Positions 17,608 through 23,783 of a DNA stretch of 48,766 bases are shown here, in pieces. The position numbers were made by a program, and so were the translations under genes. Every line of letters begins with the position of its first letter. Position 1 is the stretch's first letter. The notes beneath the pieces are model-generated. The model worked only from the letters and a program-made list of their open reading frames with translations. It had not been told where the DNA came from and made no database searches. The stretch is taken from the NCBI GenBank assembly GCA_017549025.1, contig JAFYWB010000051.1:1-48766 (forward strand), written 5' to 3'. The DNA comes from Treponema sp. Lineage in GTDB: Bacteria; Spirochaetota; Spirochaetia; Treponematales; Treponemataceae.

Positions 17608-18336
17608 GTGAAGAAAAAACCAGATATTCGAGAAAAGGTACTGCGAAACGGCATTACCTACCCCACTAACTTGGAGCTGATTATGCTACTGCTGGGAACA
17701 GGAACCCAAGGGATTCCTCTGGGAAAATTGGCCCAACGAGTGCTGAACACCATCACCGCTTCCTCTCGGGAAAATCTGCTGCAGAATTTACTGAAACTGG
17801 AGGGAATTGGTCCTAGCAAGGCAGTAACCATCGCTGCAGCTATGGAATTTGGCAGACGACAGAACAATCACACGGGAAAGCAGATAAGTAAGCCCTCGGA
17901 CTTAATTCCCTTTGTGCATCATTATGCCATGCAGGAACAGGAGCATTTTATTTGCGTCACCTTGAATGGCGCTCACGAAATCATCAAGATTAGAACAGTG
18001 TCCGTGGGCACCATCAACAAGACTATGGTTCATCCACGGGAGGTTTTTACTGGCGCCATAAAGGACATGGCTGCAGCAGTCATACTCTGCCACAACCATC
18101 CATCTGGCAACTGCCTTCCCTCCAGCGATGATATTGAAACTACCCATCGGCTGGTGGAAGCAGGTGAATGCCTTGGAATTAACGTACTGGACCACCTGAT
18201 TATCACCACCAAGGGCTTTTTTAGCATTAAGGAAGAAGGACTACTGGAACCAAGCCAAGAGGAAGATCTGGAAGAAGACTACTCCTCTAGGCGTTTTGTA
18301 TCCTGTGCGTCGGCCAACTCCAGTTCATTGAGCTGA
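17608..18336 (+). CDS. radC: RadC-family JAMM protein
   Basis: A 242-residue RadC protein. The N-terminal region has a helix-hairpin-helix (LLKLEGIGPSKAVTIAAAME). The JAB1/MPN-like domain carries the metal motif CHNHPSGNCLPSSDD (His162, His164, Asp175). The cellular role of RadC is unsettled and a repair function has been disputed. The start is GTG at 17608; the overlapping ATG two bases earlier is followed at once by a stop. No ribosome-binding site is visible. The C-terminal 20 residues, acidic then Ser-rich (DLEEDYSSRRF), extend beyond the usual family end and overlap the convergent coiled-coil gene by 58 bases. Confidence 0.92.
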   Translation: MKKKPDIREKVLRNGITYPTNLELIMLLLGTGTQGIPLGKLAQRVLNTITASSRENLLQNLLKLEGIGPSKAVTIAAAMEFGRRQNNHTGKQISKPSDLIPFVHHYAMQEQEHFICVTLNGAHEIIKIRTVSVGTINKTMVHPREVFTGAIKDMAAAVILCHNHPSGNCLPSSDDIETTHRLVEAGECLGINVLDHLIITTKGFFSIKEEGLLEPSQEEDLEEDYSSRRFVSCASANSSSLS

Positions 18337-19460
18337 ACTGTTAGTTTTTCCTTTTCTGACAGTGAAATAGCAATCTTGTCATCCAGCTCACGATTGCGGC
18401 TTTGGAGACTGGCGATTTTCTCCTGATTGTCGGCAATGGTGGTTCTGAAGGAGGTGATTTTCTTGGAGATTCCATCGATTTGGTTAGACAAATTGATAAT
18501 CTGAATCTTTCTGCTGCAAATCACCTTTTCCCGCTTAAGCCGAGCAACCTGCTGAAGCTTTTCTGCAATGTCGGTATTGTCACCTAGATATTCTTCCAGC
18601 AAATCACCTTCTGGATCAATGTATCTAGCAGAAAAATCGTGACCACAGGCTTGGCACAGATTACTCTGCTTTTGAATCTCCTGGTCCACCTCTTGATTGA
18701 TGGCCTTGATTCTCTTGTCAGGATTTTCAGAGGTAACACCTTTATCTGCAAGGGTCTGCTTGTTTTCTTCCAGAAGATGAAGGCAATTGTCAATCTGCTC
18801 CTGGAGCTGGTTAGTACGTGCCTGCATTTCGTTGCAGGAAACACAGGCTTCGGAAACACTGTCTGGCAAAATTCCTTCCTCAAAGGGAGACGTCAAGGTT
18901 CCAGAGTCAAAGATTGCTTTTCCACACTTTACGTACAGCTGAGCAAGCTTTTTGTCTAGCTGGGAGACAGCCTTGTTCCGTGCGGTGTATTGCACCTGAG
19001 TAAGAAGGCGATTCATAAAGGACTGGTTTGCCATCTGGTCCTTGAGATTATCCACGGCAACACGAGCCTCTTTGTTTTTGTTTCGGAGCTCTGCGATGGG
19101 CTCCCGGAATGGATCATATTCCATGTCATAAAGTACATTGGGAGAATCTGCAATGGCTGCTCCTAGGCTTTCGTATAAAGGAGTCCAACTGCTGGTAAGG
19201 GCATCCATCTGCTGACGCAAGGAATCGGCATCACTACGGAATTGCTGGCGTTTTTCTGACAGGGCCCTGATTTCCTCTATGTCGGCACACAGCTCATCTC
19301 GATGCTGCTGGTAAGACTGGAATTCATTCTGATGCTGGCTCACCACCTCATCATTGGAGAGGAACAAGTTGGTGCCGATTTCAACCTCTGTGTCTGAAAT
19401 CTGAAGTTGAAGCTGTTCAAGGCGTTTTTCTAGTTCGTGGGTTGTCTTTTGGATACTCAT
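18279..19460 (-). CDS. Long coiled-coil protein with two CxxC pairs
   Basis: I do not recognise the family. The 393-residue product is mostly heptad-patterned helix (residues about 1-95, 215-260 and 300-390), interrupted by a central part. Two Cys pairs, CVSC near residue 207 and CQACGH near residue 270, could together bind one zinc, giving a hook-like turn between antiparallel coils, as in Rad50-type hooks. No ATPase motif is present. No ribosome-binding site precedes the ATG; a TATAAT box ends seven bases before it. The 3' end overlaps radC on the opposite strand. Confidence 0.78.
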   Translation of the reverse strand: MSIQKTTHELEKRLEQLQLQISDTEVEIGTNLFLSNDEVVSQHQNEFQSYQQHRDELCADIEEIRALSEKRQQFRSDADSLRQQMDALTSSWTPLYESLGAAIADSPNVLYDMEYDPFREPIAELRNKNKEARVAVDNLKDQMANQSFMNRLLTQVQYTARNKAVSQLDKKLAQLYVKCGKAIFDSGTLTSPFEEGILPDSVSEACVSCNEMQARTNQLQEQIDNCLHLLEENKQTLADKGVTSENPDKRIKAINQEVDQEIQKQSNLCQACGHDFSARYIDPEGDLLEEYLGDNTDIAEKLQQVARLKREKVICSRKIQIINLSNQIDGISKKITSFRTTIADNQEKIASLQSRNRELDDKIAISLSEKEKLTVQLNELELADAQDTKRLEE

Positions 19461-19467
19461 ATCATAA

Positions 19468-19497
19468 ATTATAACACATCAAAAATGAAAAAGTAAA
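19468..19497 (-). promoter_or_regulatory. Promoter abutting the coiled-coil gene start codon (leaderless candidate)
   Basis: Minus-strand TATAAT (19468-19473) lies seven bases before the ATG at 19460. An 18-base spacer and a moderate -35 TTTACT (19492-19497) complete it. No Shine-Dalgarno is present between the -10 box and the start codon. Confidence 0.45.
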
Positions 19498-19589
19498 AAA
19501 AAACTAGCAGTTTTTTCATTTTCTCTTTATACTGTGGTTAATTCCAGTTATTTTGGAAATTTTGCCTGTTGCAAAACAAGGAGCCTTTC

Positions 19590-20483
19590 ATGTTAAGTTA
19601 CCGCCATGCCTTTCATGCAGGAAACCATGCAGACATTCTCAAGCATAGCTGTCTCACTCTGATTTTGTCTTCTTTGCTGAAAAAAGATAAGGCCTTTACG
19701 GTGTTTGACACCCACGGCGGTGGTGGCTTGTATCAGCTGGATTATCAAGGGCTGGTTCACACAGGAGAGGCCGAAAAGGGTATCTTGAAGCTTTTAGAAT
19801 ACACAAAGCACGCTGAAGTACCGCAATCACTGTCTGCTTATTTGGAGCTGGTGAAAAAATATGTGTCACAGGGTATGTATCCTGGCTCCCCAGAAATTAG
19901 CAAAACCATGATGCGGCAGCAGGACAAGCTTTTTGTGGCAGAACTACACAACACCGAGATAGAGATTTTGCGGGGAAACCTTTCAATCCTAGACAAGGAG
20001 AAAAACCAGACTCCAAGCATTTCCATTCACCATGAAAGCGGCTTTTCCCTGCTGAAATCCAGCCTTCCACCTGTGGCACGACGAGGATTGATTCTCATGG
20101 ACCCAAGCTATGAAACAGATAGTGATTATCAACAGCCAATTCAGGCCTTAAGCCAGGCAGCAAAAAAGTGGGAGACAGCAATTATTGCCCTGTGGTATCC
20201 CCTCCTTGTGCATCGAAGTCAGCAGCTGGACAATATGCTAAGTCAGGTGGCAGAAGGCTTTAGTCTTGCCTGCCGCCACAATGGGGAAAGAAAGGTGATT
20301 ACGGCAGAGCTGCAAGTGGCCCCAGCAGTGGAAGACCAAGAAGCACCACGGCTTTACGGTTCTGGTATGATGATTTTAAACTGTCCTTATTTGCTGGATG
20401 AGCAATTACAGGAAACCCTCCCCTACCTAGTGCAGGCCCTTGCTCCCACCCAGGGAAGCTGGGAAGTCCGTGAATGGAGCTAA
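19590..20483 (+). CDS. rlmJ: 23S rRNA (adenine-2030-N6) methyltransferase RlmJ
   Basis: SAM-dependent methyltransferase that modifies A2030 of 23S rRNA. The 297-residue product starts MLSYRHAFHAGNHADILKH, the family hallmark, followed by FDTHGGGGLYQLD (SAM site), YPGSPEI and the catalytic motif IV LMDPSYE, a variant of DPPYE. The ATG at 19590 has AAGGAG seven bases upstream; an in-frame TTG seven codons earlier lacks one. It is a single-gene unit between a divergent coiled-coil gene and a convergent small gene. Confidence 0.94.
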   Translation: MLSYRHAFHAGNHADILKHSCLTLILSSLLKKDKAFTVFDTHGGGGLYQLDYQGLVHTGEAEKGILKLLEYTKHAEVPQSLSAYLELVKKYVSQGMYPGSPEISKTMMRQQDKLFVAELHNTEIEILRGNLSILDKEKNQTPSISIHHESGFSLLKSSLPPVARRGLILMDPSYETDSDYQQPIQALSQAAKKWETAIIALWYPLLVHRSQQLDNMLSQVAEGFSLACRHNGERKVITAELQVAPAVEDQEAPRLYGSGMMILNCPYLLDEQLQETLPYLVQALAPTQGSWEVREWS

Positions 20484-20513
20484 AAGAAAAAATTTCTCCA
20501 TTTACTGATTGCC

Positions 20514-20738
20514 TTAATCAATCACCCAGCCTGCAGCAATCATTTCTTCCACGTCGGCATAGGTTCCGATAATCTCATCTGAAGGAATGGCCAAAAATCC
20601 GCTGGGCTGTACCCCCAAGATTTTTATGCCAGCATCAGAGGAACAAAAAAATCCATACTTCCGTTCTTCGTTTTTTACCATTGCTCCAGGGCCAATATTT
20701 TCCCGGGTTTCATTTTTCTTTTCTTCACTCCAAGCCAT
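20514..20738 (-). CDS. Small protein of unknown function (74 aa)
   Basis: Unrecognised. The product MAWSEEKKNETRENIGPGAM continues to IPSDEIIGTYADVEEMIAAG and has no signal peptide or membrane segment. The second ATG (20736-20738) is preferred because AAGGAG lies six bases before it; the first ATG directly abuts the AAGGAG. It lies 15 bases after the phosphatidyltransferase gene on the same strand, so it may be the last gene of that operon. The good ribosome-binding site supports a real gene. Confidence 0.7.
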   Translation of the reverse strand: MAWSEEKKNETRENIGPGAMVKNEERKYGFFCSSDAGIKILGVQPSGFLAIPSDEIIGTYADVEEMIAAGWVID

Positions 20739-20753
20739 ACTCATCTCCTTAAA

Positions 20754-21266
20754 TTAAATGATTTCACGACCTATTCTAATATAATATCCTTCTTGGATTG
20801 CCGAACAAGTTGCTATTGAACATACTACTATGGAACTGTATTTTAATTCAAGGAAAGGCAGAGATAAGGGTAAGAGAAACAATAACACCCCCGTAGCCTT
20901 ATTCATGATGGTGTGTAAGGAGAGGAACTTTTTCTTGTAAATGAATCCCCACACAATAGTACTGATTTTAATGATTGCAATTACAACAATCCATATCCAT
21001 AACCATTTTGGAATATGAATTAACGGAAGGAACTTAATAAAAGATATAGCTACAAAAATAAAGTCAGCAACTGTATCAAATTGTGCCCCAAATTCGCTGT
21101 CACTATTAGTCTTTCGTGCAACAGTGCCATCTATCATATCACTAAATCCGCACAAAAGATATAAGATATACCATTGCACTGAAAAGCCAGAAAAAAATAA
21201 CATCAGGATACTACATAAAATGCGGCAACTTGTTATGGTGTTTGCAATATATTTCTTCAACTTCAT
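20754..21266 (-). CDS. CDP-alcohol phosphatidyltransferase family membrane protein
   Basis: A 170-residue integral membrane enzyme with about five or six hydrophobic helices. It carries the full family motif: DGTVAR, eight residues, then G-x3-D-x3-D (GAQFDTVAD), which binds CDP-alcohol and metal. The family transfers a phosphatidyl or phospho-alcohol group in phospholipid synthesis; at this size it is closest to PgsA/PssA-like enzymes, but the alcohol cannot be told. The ATG at 21266 is favoured over an upstream TTG at 21284. It starts 24 bases after the methyltransferase gene on the same strand. AT-rich relative to the neighbouring housekeeping genes. Confidence 0.85.
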   Translation of the reverse strand: MKLKKYIANTITSCRILCSILMLFFSGFSVQWYILYLLCGFSDMIDGTVARKTNSDSEFGAQFDTVADFIFVAISFIKFLPLIHIPKWLWIWIVVIAIIKISTIVWGFIYKKKFLSLHTIMNKATGVLLFLLPLSLPFLELKYSSIVVCSIATCSAIQEGYYIRIGREII

Positions 21267-21290
21267 CCCAATACATTCAAGCAAAGTTTT

Positions 21291-22076
21291 TTATTGCTTT
21301 TTGTATTCCAACAAGCGATATAGTTTTTTGGAAAAACTGCCGGCATAAAGCTTTGCAAAAATAAATCGCTCAAATCCTTGTAACTCGTTGATGTATTTTT
21401 GAGGTATCATGGTGTGCTCTTGAACATACAAAAGGCTCTCGCTTTGATAAATCCTAGGATCCTCTATGCCATAGACTTCTATTACACCCACCTCATTGAT
21501 TGGGTTTCTTCGCTTGGACATTTTAGCAGCAAAAGAAGTATAGGTATCCACCAAAAGTGCAAGACGTTCAAAATGAGCACATAGATTCCTTGTGAGACCC
21601 TGCATTTCCTCAATAGTCAAGTACATACTCACGCCTTCCATAACAACAATGGCAGTTTTGTTTTCCTTAATCTCAGTCAGCCAACTGGAATCCCTAACAT
21701 CACCTGCAATCATTTTGTATGAATCTGTTTCTGTATAGTAGCGTTTTCTCTCTTCAATAACCGCTGAAAAATCCACATCATACCACCTCTGATTTTCAGC
21801 TCCAACCCTGATGATGCGGCTGTCCAGTCCGCAACCGATATGAATCACCACCGCATCTGGTGTAACAACCCTTTGCTGTTTTAGCCATTCGTCAAACACC
21901 ACGGAACGAATCCCCGTATAATAGGCAAGCCATTTTGATTTGGCCTTACCTCTGAGAGAAAAGCCTTCCGCCTCCCAAATTTCCTTGGCTTTTTTATCCT
22001 CAAGAAACAACCCCTTCTGGCTCACAAAGGCCTTACCGTACAAGGGAATGTATAATGTTTTATTTACGCTATTCAT
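21291..22076 (-). CDS. Class I SAM-dependent methyltransferase, LCMT/TcmP-like
   Basis: A 261-residue cytoplasmic enzyme of the leucine-carboxyl-methyltransferase / TcmP O-methyltransferase family. It shows SAM motif I as VIHIGCGLDSR, the acidic residue in WYDVDFSAVIEERK, and motif IV-like VVMEGVSMYLT. Substrates in the family are polyketides, carboxylates and small metabolites, so none is assigned here. The ATG at 22076 has AGGTGA six bases upstream. It forms an operon with the phosphatidyltransferase and is divergent from the cation exporter. Base composition is lower in GC than the flanks, consistent with transfer. Confidence 0.85.
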   Translation of the reverse strand: MNSVNKTLYIPLYGKAFVSQKGLFLEDKKAKEIWEAEGFSLRGKAKSKWLAYYTGIRSVVFDEWLKQQRVVTPDAVVIHIGCGLDSRIIRVGAENQRWYDVDFSAVIEERKRYYTETDSYKMIAGDVRDSSWLTEIKENKTAIVVMEGVSMYLTIEEMQGLTRNLCAHFERLALLVDTYTSFAAKMSKRRNPINEVGVIEVYGIEDPRIYQSESLLYVQEHTMIPQKYINELQGFERFIFAKLYAGSFSKKLYRLLEYKKQ

Positions 22077-22131
22077 ATTTTCACCTGTAAATTCTGATGC
22101 AGCCAACATTATTTAGACAACTTATCATTTT

Positions 22132-22152
22132 TTCTCATTCTAAATATGAGAA
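22132..22152. promoter_or_regulatory. Inverted repeat between methyltransferase and cation exporter
   Basis: TTCTCAT and ATGAGAA (7-bp perfect arms) flank a 7-base centre, and a second, shifted pairing (CATTCT/AGAATG) overlaps it. It lies 56 bases upstream of the methyltransferase start in the divergent region and looks like an operator for a dimeric repressor. The regulator is unknown; the nearby metal exporter makes a metal-sensing repressor plausible. Confidence 0.4.
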
Positions 22153-22283
22153 TGTTCAGCATCCTACATCATCAACAATCTGCATATTGTTTTTATCTGT
22201 TTTATCTTGCATAATATCCAACAAGTAATTTAGTATCGAATTTATTGTATCACAACAGTATATCAAGTCAATGGGCGGACTGT

Positions 22284-23171
22284 ATGAAAACTGACACAAA
22301 CATTTTAATGGCTTTTATTTTGAATTTAGCTTTTTCTGTATTTGAATTTGTTGGTGGTATCTTTACTGGCAGTGTTGCCATTGTTTCCGATGCCGTCCAT
22401 GATATGGGAGATGCAGCCAGCATTGGTATATCCTATTTCTTGGAAAAGAAAAGCAAAAAGCAGCCCGACGAAAAATATACCTATGGATATACAAGATACT
22501 CTGTTTTGGGCAGCGTCATTACTACTGTAATTCTTCTGTTTGGTTCTGTTCTGGTAATTTTCAATGCTGTCAACCGAATCATTGAACCCACTGAAATCAA
22601 CTATAATGGCATGATTATTTTTGCCATTATCGGTACCTCTGTAAATTTGGCGGCAGCATTTCTCACAGGTGATGGTAAATCCCTGAACCAGAAAGCTGTT
22701 AATTTACACATGATTGAAGATGTACTTGGCTGGGTAGTTGTCTTACTTGGGGCTATTGTAATGAGGTTTACCGATTTTGCCCTCATTGACCCAATTATGT
22801 CAATTGGAGTTGCCGTGTTTATCCTTGTACATGCTATCAAAAACCTAAAAGAAGCAATTGAGCTATTCTTGGAAAAGACACCACACGGCATTACTATTCA
22901 GGAAATGAGAGAACACATTGCCCAGCTTGAGGGTGTCCTTGACGTGCACCACATTCATATTTGGAGTATGGATGGACAAACTCACTATGCAACCATGCAC
23001 ATCGTAACAAATGCCGATGCCCACCAAATAAAAGAAAAAATCCGAGCAGAAGCACGGGAACATGGCATCAGTCATGTAACCCTTGAACTTGAATCAGAAG
23101 GTGAACCTTGCCATGAAAAAAATTGCTCAGTTACCTTCACCGCAAATGCTCTGTGTCACCATCATCATTAA
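22284..23171 (+). CDS. Cation diffusion facilitator (zinc-type metal exporter)
   Basis: A 295-residue six-helix CDF antiporter that would export Zn(II) or a similar ion in exchange for protons. Transmembrane helix 2 carries SDAVHDMGD and helix 5 carries HMIEDVLGW; an H-x3-D pair in both helices is the arrangement linked to zinc rather than manganese transport. The cytoplasmic C-terminal domain (VLDVHHIHIWSMDG) is the ferredoxin-like dimerisation domain. The tail ends CHHHH, a probable metal-binding site. The ATG at 22284 has GGGCGG five bases upstream and removes a non-helical prefix of the longer frame. Confidence 0.9.
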   Translation: MKTDTNILMAFILNLAFSVFEFVGGIFTGSVAIVSDAVHDMGDAASIGISYFLEKKSKKQPDEKYTYGYTRYSVLGSVITTVILLFGSVLVIFNAVNRIIEPTEINYNGMIIFAIIGTSVNLAAAFLTGDGKSLNQKAVNLHMIEDVLGWVVVLLGAIVMRFTDFALIDPIMSIGVAVFILVHAIKNLKEAIELFLEKTPHGITIQEMREHIAQLEGVLDVHHIHIWSMDGQTHYATMHIVTNADAHQIKEKIRAEAREHGISHVTLELESEGEPCHEKNCSVTFTANALCHHHH

Positions 23172-23187
23172 AAATAGGAGAATGGGT

Positions 23188-23221
23188 TTAAAATAACAAA
23201 AGGCTACCATCAGATAGCCTT
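23188..23221 (-). terminator. Terminator of the tRNA-Arg/tRNA-Pro/repeat transcript
   Basis: On the minus strand AAGGCTA and TAGCCTT form a 7-bp stem (23200-23206 with 23215-23221) with an 8-base loop, followed by TTTGTTATTTT. The T-rich side is on the minus strand only, so it ends the tRNA unit, not the exporter gene. All three repeat units therefore lie inside the tRNA transcript. Confidence 0.65.
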
Positions 23222-23222
23222 A

Positions 23223-23505
23223 TAGTCGGGATGACAGGATTTTCCCTCCGGGCGGGTCGGAAGCATAGCTTCCTCCCTTCAAATCCTGGCGGACTCTTAC
23301 GAGTCCTTTGTAAAAATAGTCGGGATGACAGGATTTGCTCCTCTGGAGCCGGCCTCGCAACACAGTTGCTCAACTTCAAATCCTGGCGGACTCTTGCGAG
23401 TCCTTTGTAAAATAGTCGGGATGACAGGATTTTCCCTCCGGGCGGGTCGGAAGCATAGCTTCCTCCCTTCAAATCCTGGCGGACTCTTGCGAGTCCTTTG
23501 TAAAA
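23223..23505 (-). repeat. Three tandem ~94-bp structured units after tRNA-Pro
   Basis: Units lie at 23223-23316, 23317-23412 and 23413-23505 (94, 96 and 93 bases). Each ends, in transcript sense, with a copy of the tRNA-Pro 3' end (AAATCCTGTCATCCCGAC). Each holds a hairpin GGACTC-GNAA-GAGTCC with a GNRA loop (GCAA twice, GTAA once). An outer stem CAGGATTT/AAATCCTG encloses smaller hairpins. The outer two units are almost identical. The middle unit has a different inner sequence but keeps the hairpins: GGAAGC-TAT-GCTTCC in the outer units becomes GCAAC-TGT-GTTGC. They lie between tRNA-Pro and the terminator, so they are probably transcribed. Frames read through them look like annotation artefacts. 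Confidence 0.9.
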
Positions 23506-23508
23506 TAG

Positions 23509-23581
23509 TCGGGATGACAGGATTTGAACCTGCGACATTCTGCTCCCAAAGCAGACGCGCTACCAGCTGCGCTACATCCCG
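23509..23581 (-). tRNA. tRNA-Pro (anticodon TGG)
   Basis: The complete cloverleaf is visible on the minus strand. The acceptor arm is CGGGATG/CATCCCG, the D arm GCGC/GCGC and the anticodon stem TCTGC/GCAGA around loop TTTGGGA (anticodon TGG). The T arm is GCAGG/CCTGT around TTCAAAT, with discriminator A. CCA is not encoded (CTA follows), so a CCA-adding enzyme is needed. Three copies of its 3' end follow in the repeat units. Confidence 0.97.
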
Positions 23582-23595
23582 TTAAAAAAAAGAAG

Positions 23596-23669
23596 CGGGT
23601 CCAGAGGGAATCGAACCCCCTACCTACTGCTTAGAAGGCAGTTGCTCTATCCGAGTGAGCTATGAACCC
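23596..23669 (-). tRNA. tRNA-Arg (anticodon TCT)
   Basis: Minus-strand cloverleaf: acceptor GGGTTCA/TGGACCC (one G-T pair), D arm GCTC/GAGC, anticodon stem ACTGC/GCAGT around CTTCTAA (anticodon TCT). The T arm is GGGGG/CCCTC around TTCGATT, with discriminator G. CCA is not encoded. It reads AGA/AGG codons and is followed 14 bases later by tRNA-Pro in the same unit. Confidence 0.97.
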
Positions 23670-23681
23670 ACAACGGAAATA

Positions 23682-23710
23682 ACTATATCATAAAAATTTA
23701 TTTCTGTCAA
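23682..23710 (-). promoter_or_regulatory. Strong promoter of the tRNA unit
   Basis: Minus-strand TTGACA (23705-23710), a 17-base spacer and TATAGT (23682-23687) place the start site about six bases before tRNA-Arg. A single promoter and the downstream terminator define one tRNA-repeat transcript. Confidence 0.8.
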
Positions 23711-23747
23711 ACCTTAAATCCTGTATTTCTATATTTTTCTTCATCTG

Positions 23748-23776
23748 TTTACCTCTCCTGGATTTTTTATTATAAT
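23748..23776 (+). promoter_or_regulatory. Promoter abutting the ABC exporter start codon (leaderless candidate)
   Basis: TTTACC (23748-23753), a 17-base spacer and a perfect TATAAT (23771-23776) lie seven bases before the ATG at 23784. Nothing resembling a Shine-Dalgarno fits between the predicted transcription start and the ATG. Confidence 0.6.
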
Positions 23777-23783
23777 TGTAGTT

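Noticed and set aside
23188-23585. Two open frames across the tRNA-Pro and repeat region (for example NPGGLLRVLCKIVG repeats)
   Set aside because: They are translations of tRNA and structured repeats; their repeated peptides simply follow the DNA repeat. No ribosome-binding site.
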